Assembly: GCA_028716385.1 (NCBI GenBank)
Contig: JAQUPX010000002.1
Location: forward strand, 230,756-294,755
Source of the DNA: a bacterium
GTDB taxonomy: Bacteria; Hydrothermota; UBA3073; JACQXS01; JAQTXJ01
Direction: 5' to 3'
DNA: 64,000 bases
Shown: positions 1 to 9,786 of the stretch, piece by piece
Layout: each line of letters begins with the position of its first letter
How positions within the stretch are numbered: position 1 is the stretch's first letter
The notes under the pieces: model-generated
What the model was told of the DNA's origin: nothing
Database searches by the model: none
The model's input: the letters and a program-made list of their open reading frames with translations, nothing else
Made by a program: the position numbers and the translations under genes

Positions 1-387
1 TCTTAGCAATATTAAATGACTGAAAAGCCACCCTACATACAAAACTCCAAACATCGTTCCCGAAATATGGTATATTGCGCGGTCCATATTTCTTCTGTAT
101 AATTCGGAAATAGAAACAAACATCAAAAGCGCCGTAAGAGTCAAAACGGTGTAAATATGGGATGCATAAAAAGCAGCCCATCCAAGTGTTAACGCTGCAA
201 CCACGCCTATAAAAACAAAAGGTTTGAGTCCGCGTTTCTCTAATATTTTATAAAACTCATAAGCTCCTAAAGCAATGCCAAGTTCAATAAATAACAAATA
301 ATATATACCGCCTGTGTAGGCAACGAATATTAGTACCGGGATAAATAAAACCGAGGTTATTACCCTATAAAAAAGTTCACTTTTCAC
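1..387 (-). CDS. cdsA: phosphatidate cytidylyltransferase, N-terminal part (runs off window start)
   Basis: Minus-strand open frame from GTG at 387 to the window edge (129 codons, not in ORF track): KSELFYRVITSVLFIPVLIFVAYTGGIYYLLFIELGIALGAYEFYKILEKRGLKP..., multi-TM, directly downstream of uppS as in common frr-uppS-cdsA order. Confidence 0.75.
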   Translation of the reverse strand, partial: MKSELFYRVITSVLFIPVLIFVAYTGGIYYLLFIELGIALGAYEFYKILEKRGLKPFVFIGVVAALTLGWAAFYASHIYTVLTLTALLMFVSISELYRRNMDRAIYHISGTMFGVLYVGWLFSHLILLR

Positions 388-531
388 TTGCCTTGAATTC
401 AGTTACAAAACTCATTTTTTCCTATCTTATCTCTTTTAATCCGCACTCCCTGCCTACCGGCAGGCAGGCAAAATCTATTACCAACCCTTGAGTTATCTAG
501 GGATGGTTATCCAGCTCTGCTGGAAAATTTT

Positions 532-1248
532 CTACCTTCTGCCAAATCTCCGATTCCTTTGCTGATACCATTGTAGAGCCTCGATAAGAGCGGGAGTTTT
601 GAAATCAGGCCATAGAATAGGAGTGGTATATATCTCAGTGTAAGCAAGCTGGTAAAGGAAAAAATTAGAAACTCGTTGTTCCCCGGATGTTCTTATTAAA
701 AGGTCAGGGTCCGGTAATTTGGGCGCGTAAAGATAATTACGAAAACTATTTTCAGTTATACGCTTTGTAGGTCCCGTAATCTTATGAATGGCATCTATTA
801 TTTCTGCCCGTCCACTATATGATAACGCAAGCGTTAATTGTAAACCTGTATTATGACTTGTAGAGGTAAGAGCCTTATCCATTCTCTGTTTTATGGAAGG
901 CGGAAATTTACTCAACCTGCCAATAAATTGAACCGCTACGTTATTTCTATTTAGTTCGGGTAGTTCCTTTTCCAGGTGTTTTTCCAGAAGAGTTAATATC
1001 GCTTTTATTTCTGCAGGAGGCCTTTGCCAGTTTTCTTCGGAAAAAGTATAAAGTGTAAGAAATTTTATTCCCAAAGACCCGCAGGATTCAACCATTTCCC
1101 TGACAGAAGCGATACCTTGCGTATGTCCGTCAACTATAGGTTTTTTCCGTTGTGTTGCCCATCTTCCGTTGCCATCCATAATAACTGCAACATGAATAGG
1201 AAGATTATTCTTTATTAAACCGTGCTCTTCTATGTTTATATTTTTCAT
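532..1248 (-). CDS. uppS: isoprenyl transferase (undecaprenyl diphosphate synthase family)
   Basis: HVAVIMDGNGRWA and RTSGEQRVSNFFLYQLAYTEIY motifs. Confidence 0.95.
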   Translation of the reverse strand: MKNINIEEHGLIKNNLPIHVAVIMDGNGRWATQRKKPIVDGHTQGIASVREMVESCGSLGIKFLTLYTFSEENWQRPPAEIKAILTLLEKHLEKELPELNRNNVAVQFIGRLSKFPPSIKQRMDKALTSTSHNTGLQLTLALSYSGRAEIIDAIHKITGPTKRITENSFRNYLYAPKLPDPDLLIRTSGEQRVSNFFLYQLAYTEIYTTPILWPDFKTPALIEALQWYQQRNRRFGRR

Positions 1249-1320
1249 AGTTCTATCCTTTTTTCCCTTTCTACCCAGCTTAGCTGAGGGTTCTCCGGGC
1301 TTCAGCCCTTTACTATTTCT

Positions 1321-1875
1321 TTATCCTTCCATTATTTCTTTTTCTTTTTTGGAAAGTAACTCATCTATAATTTTTATCTGTTCTTCCATAATACGCTGAA
1401 TTTCTTTTTCTCCCCTATGACCATCATCTTCGGGAAGGTCTTTGATGGCTTTTATTTTTATAACTTCATCTCTTCTTATGTTTCTTAAAGCAACTCTTGA
1501 GTCTTCTGCAAATTTCTTAACAAGTTTTATCAAGCCTTGCTTTCTTTCTTCCGTTAATGAAGGAATCGGAAGCTTTACCGCCGCTCCATCGTTGGAAGGA
1601 GTTAAGCCTATACCGGATTTTAATATTGCTTTTTCAATTTCAGATATAAGATTGCGGTCCCATGGTTTTATTACTATTAATTTTGGGTCAGGACAAGCTA
1701 TGGAAGCTACTTGCTTTATAGGTAAAGATGTCCCGTAAGAATCTACCTTTAACCCTTCTACTAAAGCAGTAGAAGCGCGCCCTGTCCTCGTAGTTCCAAG
1801 CTGATGTTTGAAAAGCTCTATCGTATGAGCCATTTTCTCCTTCATATTTTTATATATTTCATCCAAAGGTCCCAT
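1321..1875 (-). CDS. frr: ribosome recycling factor
   Basis: RTGRASTALVEGLKVDSYG, PWDRNLISEIEKAI, RRDEVIKIKAIKDLPEDDGHRGEKEIQ; SD aggaggg upstream. Confidence 0.96.
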   Translation of the reverse strand: MGPLDEIYKNMKEKMAHTIELFKHQLGTTRTGRASTALVEGLKVDSYGTSLPIKQVASIACPDPKLIVIKPWDRNLISEIEKAILKSGIGLTPSNDGAAVKLPIPSLTEERKQGLIKLVKKFAEDSRVALRNIRRDEVIKIKAIKDLPEDDGHRGEKEIQRIMEEQIKIIDELLSKKEKEIMEG

Positions 1876-1894
1876 TTTTCCCTCCTAAGTTATT

Positions 1895-2509
1895 TTATAT
1901 AACCCCAATACGGCTCCAATGCCTTATTTGAAAACTGTTACAAGTATTGTTTAATTCCTTAGATATCTTATGAATTTGGCATATTCTTTTTCCACTAAAA
2001 GTAATTTTGCCAAAATCACAATAAAGACATATTTTCTCTATATCATGATTTTCGTTAACAAAATCCAAATATTCCGAATTTTTTCTTTCGCTTCGTGTAG
2101 CTCCACTCATAGCTAATTCATATTTCCTCATTCTTTCCGGATTTTTCTTTCGCTCAAGATAATTTATAAAAAAGGAAATACATGATAAAAATATTGGAAG
2201 ATACACTAAGGTATCATAATATTTGGGAGTAAAAGCTACAATAAAAGCGAATATTGTGAAAATTATTCTTTGGAAAGAAAGATAAAGAAACTTATCCCTT
2301 CTTTCCCAAAATAATATTGTTTCTTTTAAAGAAGAAATTCCTATCCAACCCCAAATACCCATTCTAATATATTCTTTATTGGAAGCTAAAAAGCTCCATT
2401 TATTAATAAAAGTGTCCAAAGAGGGTAGTGATACTAAACAGAACATTAACATTAAAATAGTCCAAAACAACACTCCAACCCACCACTTCCATCCTTTTCT
2501 ATCTTCCAT
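1895..2509 (-). CDS. hypothetical multi-TM membrane protein
   Basis: Hydrophobic segments; C-terminal CLYCDFGKITFSGKRICQIHK Cys motif. Start set at MEDRKGWKWW (2509) because the longer ORF N-terminus is encoded by an intergenic repeat. Confidence 0.55.
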   Translation of the reverse strand: MEDRKGWKWWVGVLFWTILMLMFCLVSLPSLDTFINKWSFLASNKEYIRMGIWGWIGISSLKETILFWERRDKFLYLSFQRIIFTIFAFIVAFTPKYYDTLVYLPIFLSCISFFINYLERKKNPERMRKYELAMSGATRSERKNSEYLDFVNENHDIEKICLYCDFGKITFSGKRICQIHKISKELNNTCNSFQIRHWSRIGVI

Positions 2510-2671
2510 TTTATTTTCTACCCAGCTTTCTTGTCCGCCAGTCTTTTTGGTGGAAGCTGAGGGTATATGGGCTTTAGCCCTTTCTCTTCTACCCAAATTT
2601 AGTTGAGGGTTTTCTGGGCTTTAGCCCAAAAAAAAATCTTTCAACCTTCAAGTATTTTAACATTATAAATA

Positions 2672-3940
2672 TTATTTATTGCTCCCTGCGATTTTATCAA
2701 TTCCACCCATATATGGTCTGAGGACTTCCGGAATTACTATTCCTCCATCCGCAGTCTGGTATTGTTCAATTAACGTAATAAATAATCTTGGCGTTGCTAC
2801 ACCGGAACCATTTAATATATGAACGGCCTTCATCTCACCTTTATCCCTGAACCTTATTTTTGCGCGTCTTGCCTGGAATCCTTCGCAATTACTGCACGAA
2901 GAAACTTCAAGCCACTCCTTGCTCGCAGGTGCCCATAACTCTATGTCATAGGTCTTTGCAGACGCAAAACTCATATCATTTACGGGTAATAAGATTACCC
3001 TGTAAGTTAATCCTAATAACTTTAATACTTCCTCTGCCTCTTCAAGTAATATTTCCAACTCCTGATAAGAAGAATCAGGATGGACAAATTTTATAAGTTC
3101 AACTTTATTAAACTGGTGTAATCGTCTTAATCCTTTTGTCATTTTACCGTAAGAACCTGCTTCTCTTCTGAAACATGCAGTATATCCAACGTATTTAATT
3201 GGGAAATCTTTTGCGTCCAACACTTCTTCCTGGAATAAATTTATTACCGGAACTTCAGCCGTAGGATTAAGAAATAAATTATCTTTCCCTATAAAATACA
3301 TATCTTCTTCAAGTTTTGGTAACTGTCCTGTATGGAACATTGATTTCGGGTTAACCAGGTAAGACGGTAAAATCTCGGTATAGCCTTGTTTAATATGCAA
3401 ATCTAACATAAAATTAATAAGCGCTCTTTCAAGTCTTGCACCTAATCCTTTATAGCAGGGAAAATTAGAACCTACTACTTTAGTACTGCGCTTGAAATCA
3501 ACCATATCCAGCGATTCACATAACTCGTCTGAAGTTTTTGGTGTAAACTCAAATGCAATAGGAGTCCCATGTTCTTTTATCGTTGTTACGGTTTTAAGAG
3601 GAACTGATGGGTCGGGAATATTTGGCATCCAGCTTATTAACGTATAAAGCTCGGTTTCAACACCGGTAATTTCTACTGTCAATTGAGATTCGGATTCAGA
3701 TAACTGGCGGGATTGTTTTATCAAATCCTCTGCCTTATCTCCCTGCCCGGATTTTTTTAGTTCTGCTACTTTGAGGGAAATTTGTTTTTGCTCCGCCCTG
3801 ATAGCATCTCTTCTTTTTACGAGGTCTCTTCTCTTTAAATCAAGAAGCGTAAACTTATCAACATCAACGGATTCGCCCTTGAGTTCTGCCGACCTTTTTA
3901 TAAGCTCAAAATTATTCCTTATAAACTCAAAATCAAACAT
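2672..3940 (-). CDS. serS: seryl-tRNA synthetase
   Basis: MFDFEFIRNN start, class II motifs TACFRREAGSYGKMTKGLRRLHQFNKVE, LNGSGVATPRLFITLIEQYQ. Confidence 0.97.
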   Translation of the reverse strand: MFDFEFIRNNFELIKRSAELKGESVDVDKFTLLDLKRRDLVKRRDAIRAEQKQISLKVAELKKSGQGDKAEDLIKQSRQLSESESQLTVEITGVETELYTLISWMPNIPDPSVPLKTVTTIKEHGTPIAFEFTPKTSDELCESLDMVDFKRSTKVVGSNFPCYKGLGARLERALINFMLDLHIKQGYTEILPSYLVNPKSMFHTGQLPKLEEDMYFIGKDNLFLNPTAEVPVINLFQEEVLDAKDFPIKYVGYTACFRREAGSYGKMTKGLRRLHQFNKVELIKFVHPDSSYQELEILLEEAEEVLKLLGLTYRVILLPVNDMSFASAKTYDIELWAPASKEWLEVSSCSNCEGFQARRAKIRFRDKGEMKAVHILNGSGVATPRLFITLIEQYQTADGGIVIPEVLRPYMGGIDKIAGSNK

Positions 3941-4068
3941 AGTGTCTATGTTATATACTCAATCGCTTATTGTCAAGCTTAAAAAATGTTCTGTTAAATG
4001 ATATTAAACCACTTTTTCACCAAAGGCAGATCAGCCTCTGGATGACAAAATGAGTATTATCTTACTAG

Positions 4069-4089
4069 GGGCGACTCGTTGAGTCGCCC
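4069..4089. repeat. perfect 9-bp inverted repeat GGGCGACTC-gtt-GAGTCGCCC
   Basis: read directly; intergenic. Confidence 0.7.
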
Positions 4090-4186
4090 GATTAACCTGT
4101 AAGGTAGAGGGAGGGCATTTTTTTATCCGTGAAAATCCCTGCCTACCGGCAGGCAGGCGTGGCAAAAAATTCTTTTCTCTAATTAG

Positions 4187-4906
4187 TTACTTTTTATCGT
4201 AAATCGAAGGAAAATAAGACGAGGGGGCTAATCCTTTCTGAGTCTCTTTATCTAATTGTCCGTAATAAATATCCATTAAACTTTTTGGTTTATATTCTCC
4301 CAGTATTACGCTTATTAATCTTTCTGTCCGTTCTAAGTTTGCTTCAGGTCTATTTAAAATATTAAAGTTTTGGGGCGCAATTATCATAGCAACAATAGAA
4401 AGATATTCTCTTTCGGTTAATTGATTTAGCGGTTTATTATAATAAACGTTTGCTGCGTTATTAAAACCAATAACCCGATTACCATTTACATTCCCGAGAT
4501 AAATATTATTAATAAATAACCGGAGCTGGTCGTCTTTTGAAACTAGAGAATTTAATGCAAATACTGCTATTAGAGTTTGTTTGAGTTTGGCAAAACCGGG
4601 TTTGAAATGATTAAAATAGTATATTTTTACGAGTCCCTGGGTAATCGTTGTTATTCCTGCTCCTGGAGTTTTCAAATCCATACCGTTATGTTTGTAAAAA
4701 TTAGGGTCTTCAATGGTTAATAACGCATCTATCTGCCATTGATTTAAGTCGCTTACTTTTAAAGTCATATTATCCGCATTCAACACTTTTTTAATTATCT
4801 TAGGCGTATCTATCCTAGCTTTTATTACTACAATTGTACAATAACTCAAAATTATAGCAACAAGCAATATTATTACCCAAAAAGTAGTTTTTAAAAATCT
4901 TTTCAT
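4187..4906 (-). CDS. monofunctional peptidoglycan glycosyltransferase-like membrane protein (GT51 family)
   Basis: N-terminal TM; LLTIEDPNFYKHNG, GAGITTITQGLVK, NNIYLGN...GFNNAANVYYNKPLNQLTEREYLSIVAMI. Confidence 0.8.
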   Translation of the reverse strand: MKRFLKTTFWVIILLVAIILSYCTIVVIKARIDTPKIIKKVLNADNMTLKVSDLNQWQIDALLTIEDPNFYKHNGMDLKTPGAGITTITQGLVKIYYFNHFKPGFAKLKQTLIAVFALNSLVSKDDQLRLFINNIYLGNVNGNRVIGFNNAANVYYNKPLNQLTEREYLSIVAMIIAPQNFNILNRPEANLERTERLISVILGEYKPKSLMDIYYGQLDKETQKGLAPSSYFPSIYDKK

Positions 4907-5148
4907 TTTTACTCCCTTCTATCCAATTCGATCGATATGTCCGTTTGGTGGAAATCTTATGTTTCTTTCTGTAATCTGATTTTCTGATAACCTGATACTC
5001 TTCCTACTGATAATCTGATTTGCTGATGTACTGTATTTTCTTCTCTAATAAATTCTTCAATTACAATAAATTACTACTTAATTACTATTACGTTACTACT
5101 TTTTCGTTGTTATATATTTTTAATTTTTGATTTTTAATATTTAATTTT

Positions 5149-5586
5149 CTACCGTATCCCCTTCACCCTATCCCCTACTTTCACCTTATGTCTTCTGAAC
5201 CACCCCTGGTTTACTTCTATGGCATATTTAACGGGTATTATAGACGTATGAAAATTTATAGTATCAAACGGAGCCATATCTTCAATCTGGACTATTTTTT
5301 TGCCTTCCGTAATAAAAGCAATAGATAAAGGAATATACGTATTTTTCATCCAGAATGAGTGATAATCCAATCCATCAAAAACAAAAAGCATTCCCTTGTT
5401 TTCCGGTAATTTCTTGCGATACATAAGTCCCCGTGCCATCGTAGAAGGTGTGTTTACTATTTCTACCTGTAAACCCGCATTTCCCATTTTTATTTTATGG
5501 AATTGAGTGCTCTTGAAACTAAATCCCCAGAAAAGTCCGGCAACTACTATCAGCAAACCTGCCATTTTTAATTTTTTAGAATCCAT
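5149..5586 (-). CDS. DUF192 family exported protein
   Basis: MARGLMYRKKLPENKGMLFVF...FWMKNTYIPLSIAFI...ALEVN-like core. Confidence 0.85.
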   Translation of the reverse strand: MDSKKLKMAGLLIVVAGLFWGFSFKSTQFHKIKMGNAGLQVEIVNTPSTMARGLMYRKKLPENKGMLFVFDGLDYHSFWMKNTYIPLSIAFITEGKKIVQIEDMAPFDTINFHTSIIPVKYAIEVNQGWFRRHKVKVGDRVKGIR

Positions 5587-5895
5587 ATTTATCTTTTGAT
5601 ATTATATTAATATGCTATAATGTCAATAAATTATCCCCATTCTTCTTTTCTCTTTTCTTCTCTGAGGTGAAATTTTCAATCCGTGCAAATCCGTGTAAGT
5701 TATCCGTGGCTAAATATCCTATTCTTTTTTGTACTTGTTTTAATTCGTGGATATAATCTATATTTTTAGGGTCCCGTTTCTCTTTTCCTCACTTAACATA
5801 TAAGAAGCTCTTGGACAAAGTCTTTAGAGATTCCTATCCAGTATCACTGGACTCAACTTACTTAACTCACTCAACTTTTTTATAACTAATCCGTC

Positions 5896-7047
5896 CTAAT
5901 ACATATCAAATCTTACCAATCTTCCATCCAGCGGTCCATTCATTAGCGGTTTTTTCCATCGAGGCTTTAATCCGATTTTCGAAATCAATTCCCTGTCCCC
6001 GAAATAAATGTAAGCTTCTGCACCTTTACACTTCTGCTTTAAGAAATCGCCTAAGTCCTTATATAATTCCGCAACTTCATCTTTTTCGCCTGTGCGAATC
6101 CCATAAGGCGGGTTGCATACTATAATAAAATTTTCCAGACTTTTAATATTTTTAAAACTCAATATACTAAGCTTTATTTTGTCGCTATAGGGTAAATTAC
6201 GAATATTGTTTCTTGTGTATTTTATTGCCTGCCCGGAAATATCACATCCCGAAATCATCCCATCCGGCAGTTCACGGGAGTTTGATTTAGCTTCATTTTT
6301 TACTTCTTCCCATATACCTTTATCAAAATCCGGTAATAACTCAAACCCGAATCGTTTTCTGAATATTCCCGCGGGAACCTTGCAGTAGTTTATCAATGCT
6401 TCACTAATCAGTGTCCCCGACCCGCACATTATATCATAAATAGGTTTTGACCCGTTCCACTCGGTAAACTTAATAATTGCCGCTGCCAGTGTTTCCTGCA
6501 TAGGGGCTTCGACTGCTTCTTTACGATATCCCCTGCGATGTAATGACCCGCCTGATGTATCAAAGTTTATGGTTGCCCTGTTATTTTCAATATGCAAATT
6601 CAACCAGACGTCAGGTTTTTCCGTATCGATATTCGGTCTCTTATTAAACTTTTCACGGAAATAATCTGCAATGGCATCTTTCAAACAAAGTGCCGCATAA
6701 TGAGAATGCCCAATTTTACTATTGGATACGTTGGCAAATATTGCAAAAGTGTTATCCACATTCAAAAACTCACCCCATTCTATTGTTTTCGCTTTTCTAT
6801 AAAGGTATGGGGTATTATGACATAAAAACGATGTCAATGGAGCTAAAACTCTTGTAACGAGCTGGGACATATAATTTATCTTATACAATGTAGCTTTATC
6901 CGCTCCGAAATAAATCCCCCTGTAAGCGGGCACAATGTCTTTCGCGCCAAAATCCGATAACTCTTTGATAGCCAGTTCTTCTATTCCTGTGGAGACCTGG
7001 GCAAAAAACCTATTTGTTGTCTGGTATTCAAGCATAATTTTATCCAA
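5896..7047 (-). CDS. THUMP-domain class I SAM-dependent RNA methyltransferase (RlmL N-terminal/Trm14-like)
   Basis: FAQVSTGIEELAIKEL, SLHRRGYRKEAVEAPMQETLAAAI, DIMCGSGTLISEA, VCNPPYGIR. Confidence 0.9.
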   Translation of the reverse strand: MDKIMLEYQTTNRFFAQVSTGIEELAIKELSDFGAKDIVPAYRGIYFGADKATLYKINYMSQLVTRVLAPLTSFLCHNTPYLYRKAKTIEWGEFLNVDNTFAIFANVSNSKIGHSHYAALCLKDAIADYFREKFNKRPNIDTEKPDVWLNLHIENNRATINFDTSGGSLHRRGYRKEAVEAPMQETLAAAIIKFTEWNGSKPIYDIMCGSGTLISEALINYCKVPAGIFRKRFGFELLPDFDKGIWEEVKNEAKSNSRELPDGMISGCDISGQAIKYTRNNIRNLPYSDKIKLSILSFKNIKSLENFIIVCNPPYGIRTGEKDEVAELYKDLGDFLKQKCKGAEAYIYFGDRELISKIGLKPRWKKPLMNGPLDGRLVRFDMY

Positions 7048-7269
7048 TGAAAAGTTTATTTTACTTTCATATTTTTCTACTATTTGTTTTTCATCGTTTT
7101 TAATCTTACAACTTTGTTCTCTGGAGTGGAATTTTTATCCGTGTAAATCCGTGTCAGTTATCCGTGGCTAATATCTGTATTCTGTTTTCTGCTTTTTCGT
7201 GTCTTAATTCGTAACTCCATTTTCTACTTTCGTGATTTCGTGGTAATTTTGTAATTTGTTGATTCCTTT

Positions 7270-7482
7270 TTAATCGTCAAGTTCTCTCGAGATAACACTA
7301 TTCAGGCTGGCGAGTAGTTTATCGAGGTCGATGTTATACTTCTTGGCAATTTCTTCAATCGTTCCCCATAAAGGTTCACCGTCTACCATACAGGGAATTT
7401 TGTATTCTATGAATACGTCTACGGTATCAACGGAAATATCCAGCACTTCCTCAATACTCATATCTTTGGTTATTTCATCCAT
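7270..7482 (-). CDS. DUF1858-like small protein
   Basis: EITKDMSIEEVLDISVDTVDVFIEYKIPCMVDGEPLWGTIEEIAKKYNID. Confidence 0.7.
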   Translation of the reverse strand: MDEITKDMSIEEVLDISVDTVDVFIEYKIPCMVDGEPLWGTIEEIAKKYNIDLDKLLASLNSVISRELDD

Positions 7483-7950
7483 AAGTTTGCATAAATTAAC
7501 AAGATAATTTAACTCGTCAATCTTTTTTCGTAAGAGTTGGTTAATTATTTGTTCGTTTTTTAACGCTTAAACTTTCTTTTTTTTTATTTAATCCGTGCAA
7601 ATCCGTGGCAAAATTATTTTTCTTCTCTGTGCCCTCTGGGACCTTTTATTCTCTGTTAATCTCGTACCAATCTTTTTCAATCCCTGTTAATATTCTGTTT
7701 TTCGTGTTTTCTTTGTTTTTTTGTGCTTTCGTGGTAGTCTTTTCTTTGTTCTTCTCCTCTGTGTCCTGTGGTTAGATTTGTCTGTCCTCTTTCTACTTTC
7801 TCCTCACTTAACTTACTTTACTTACTCAACTCACTCTACTATCTTTTTAAGTTGTCTGTTAACAAAATAATCCTTGACATTTCAAAGGAAAACAATTAAA
7901 AAGCTCAAAGAACTTAGTTAAAGTTAGATTTTACTTCAAAAGGGGGAACT

Positions 7951-9747
7951 ATGGTACATTTAGCGCTTATTGATTGGGTAATTATTATAGCGTATTTTGC
8001 CCTTTCTTTGTATGTAGGAGTAATTCATACTAAAATAGCAGGCAAAAGCTTAAAAGATTTCTTCATATCCTCAAACTCTTTACCGTGGTGGGCATTGGGA
8101 ATATCAATGGTCGCAACTACCTTTTCTACTGATACTCCGAATCTTGTTACGGATATCGTTCGTCAGAATGGGGTTTCAGGAAACTGGGTTTGGTGGGCTT
8201 TCTTGCTGACGGGAATGTTAACCGTATTCTTTTATGCAAGATTATGGCGTCGCGCAGGCCTTTTAACCGATATGGAATTCTACGAACTCAGGTATAGCGG
8301 AAAACCTGCTTCTTTCTTAAGAGGATTCAGGGCAATATATCTCGGGCTCTTTTTTAATATTATGATTATGGCTAGCGTAACGCTTGCAGCTACAAAAATC
8401 GGATTGGTACTTTTTGGATGGAGTAAAGTAACCGTTATAATAGTATGTTGTTCCGTTACTGTCCTTTATTCAATGCTTTCCGGAATGTGGGGAGTTGTCG
8501 TAACTGACGTAGTTCAATTTTGTTTGGCGATGACAGGTTCAATTGCAGCAGCTTATTTTGCGCTTCATCGTCCTGAAGTAGGCGGATTATCCGGAATGAT
8601 GTCAAAAATCGATATGAGTAAACTTTCTATGTTACCGGATTTCTCAAATTGGACGGTTATGTTACCGATATTTATTATTCCACTGGCAATTCAATGGTGG
8701 TCAACATGGTACCCCGGCGCAGAACCCGGCGGCGGTGGTTATATTGCACAGCGAATGTTGGCATCAAGAGATGAAAAACAGTCATTACTTTCAGTGCTTT
8801 TGTTTAATGTTGCACACTATGCCTTGCGCTCATGGCCGTGGATTATAGTTGCGCTTTGTTCAATAATAGTTTTCCCTGATTTGAGAACTGCTTTGAGTCC
8901 GGAACAGATATCGGTAATAGGCGGAGTTCAAAACATAAAACAGGATTTAGGATATTCCGTAATGTTACGGTTTTTACCTGCCGGATTCCTTGGAATTATG
9001 GTCGTTTCCTTAGCCGCAGCTTATATGTCAACTATATCTACACATCTTAACTGGGGTGCATCTTATCTTGTAAATGATACGTATAAACGCTTTATGAAAA
9101 AAGACGCATCGGAAAAACATTACATTATGGTATCAAGATTGATAACTTTAGGATTAATGTTTCTCGCCGGTCTTGTAACACTTCTTCTGGAAAATGCGCT
9201 TCAGGCATTTCAAATACTTCTGACTATTGGCGCAGGAACAGGTCTTATTTACATACTTCGCTGGTTCTGGTGGAGAATAAACGCCTGGACCGAAATCACG
9301 GCAATGTTCTCGGCTTTTATTGTTTCCATATATATTAAATTTATCCATACCAAAGTGCTTGGGTACCCACAAATGGCAGACCATATTGCTCTTTTGGTTA
9401 CAATCGTAATTACAACGATTGTCTGGTTAATTGCTACTTTTGCCGTTAAGCCGACTGATGAAGACAAGAAAAAGCTATTATCATTTTATAAGTTTATAAA
9501 ACCTGCAGGCCCCGGCTGGAAAATGATAGCAAAAGAAGCTCCTGAAGTAAAACCCGATATGAATATCGGAAGCGCATTCTTTGCGTGGATACTTGGCTGT
9601 GTTATGGTATATAGCGCGCTATTCGGTACAGGATATATACTTTACAGAAGACCTGTAGGATTTCTTCTTTATGTTGTTACCATACTCTGTGCTCTTTTGA
9701 TAGTTCGTATGAGAGGCAATTTTGGATGGTCAAAAGAAGTAAAATAA
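7951..9747 (+). CDS. sodium:solute symporter family transporter
   Basis: Multi-TM; LIDWVIIIAYFALSLYVGVIHTKIAGKSLKDFFISSNSLPWWALGISMVATTFSTDTPN; SD agggggaact. Confidence 0.92.
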   Translation: MVHLALIDWVIIIAYFALSLYVGVIHTKIAGKSLKDFFISSNSLPWWALGISMVATTFSTDTPNLVTDIVRQNGVSGNWVWWAFLLTGMLTVFFYARLWRRAGLLTDMEFYELRYSGKPASFLRGFRAIYLGLFFNIMIMASVTLAATKIGLVLFGWSKVTVIIVCCSVTVLYSMLSGMWGVVVTDVVQFCLAMTGSIAAAYFALHRPEVGGLSGMMSKIDMSKLSMLPDFSNWTVMLPIFIIPLAIQWWSTWYPGAEPGGGGYIAQRMLASRDEKQSLLSVLLFNVAHYALRSWPWIIVALCSIIVFPDLRTALSPEQISVIGGVQNIKQDLGYSVMLRFLPAGFLGIMVVSLAAAYMSTISTHLNWGASYLVNDTYKRFMKKDASEKHYIMVSRLITLGLMFLAGLVTLLLENALQAFQILLTIGAGTGLIYILRWFWWRINAWTEITAMFSAFIVSIYIKFIHTKVLGYPQMADHIALLVTIVITTIVWLIATFAVKPTDEDKKKLLSFYKFIKPAGPGWKMIAKEAPEVKPDMNIGSAFFAWILGCVMVYSALFGTGYILYRRPVGFLLYVVTILCALLIVRMRGNFGWSKEVK

Positions 9748-9786
9748 AGACAATAGCATCTGATAATAAGGGGCAACCGAATACGA

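Noticed and set aside
1024-1738. Plus-strand ORFs 1024-1218 and 1442-1738 (and similar antisense ORFs throughout)
   Set aside because: Antisense to strongly supported uppS/frr and other genes; no recognisable motifs or RBS.
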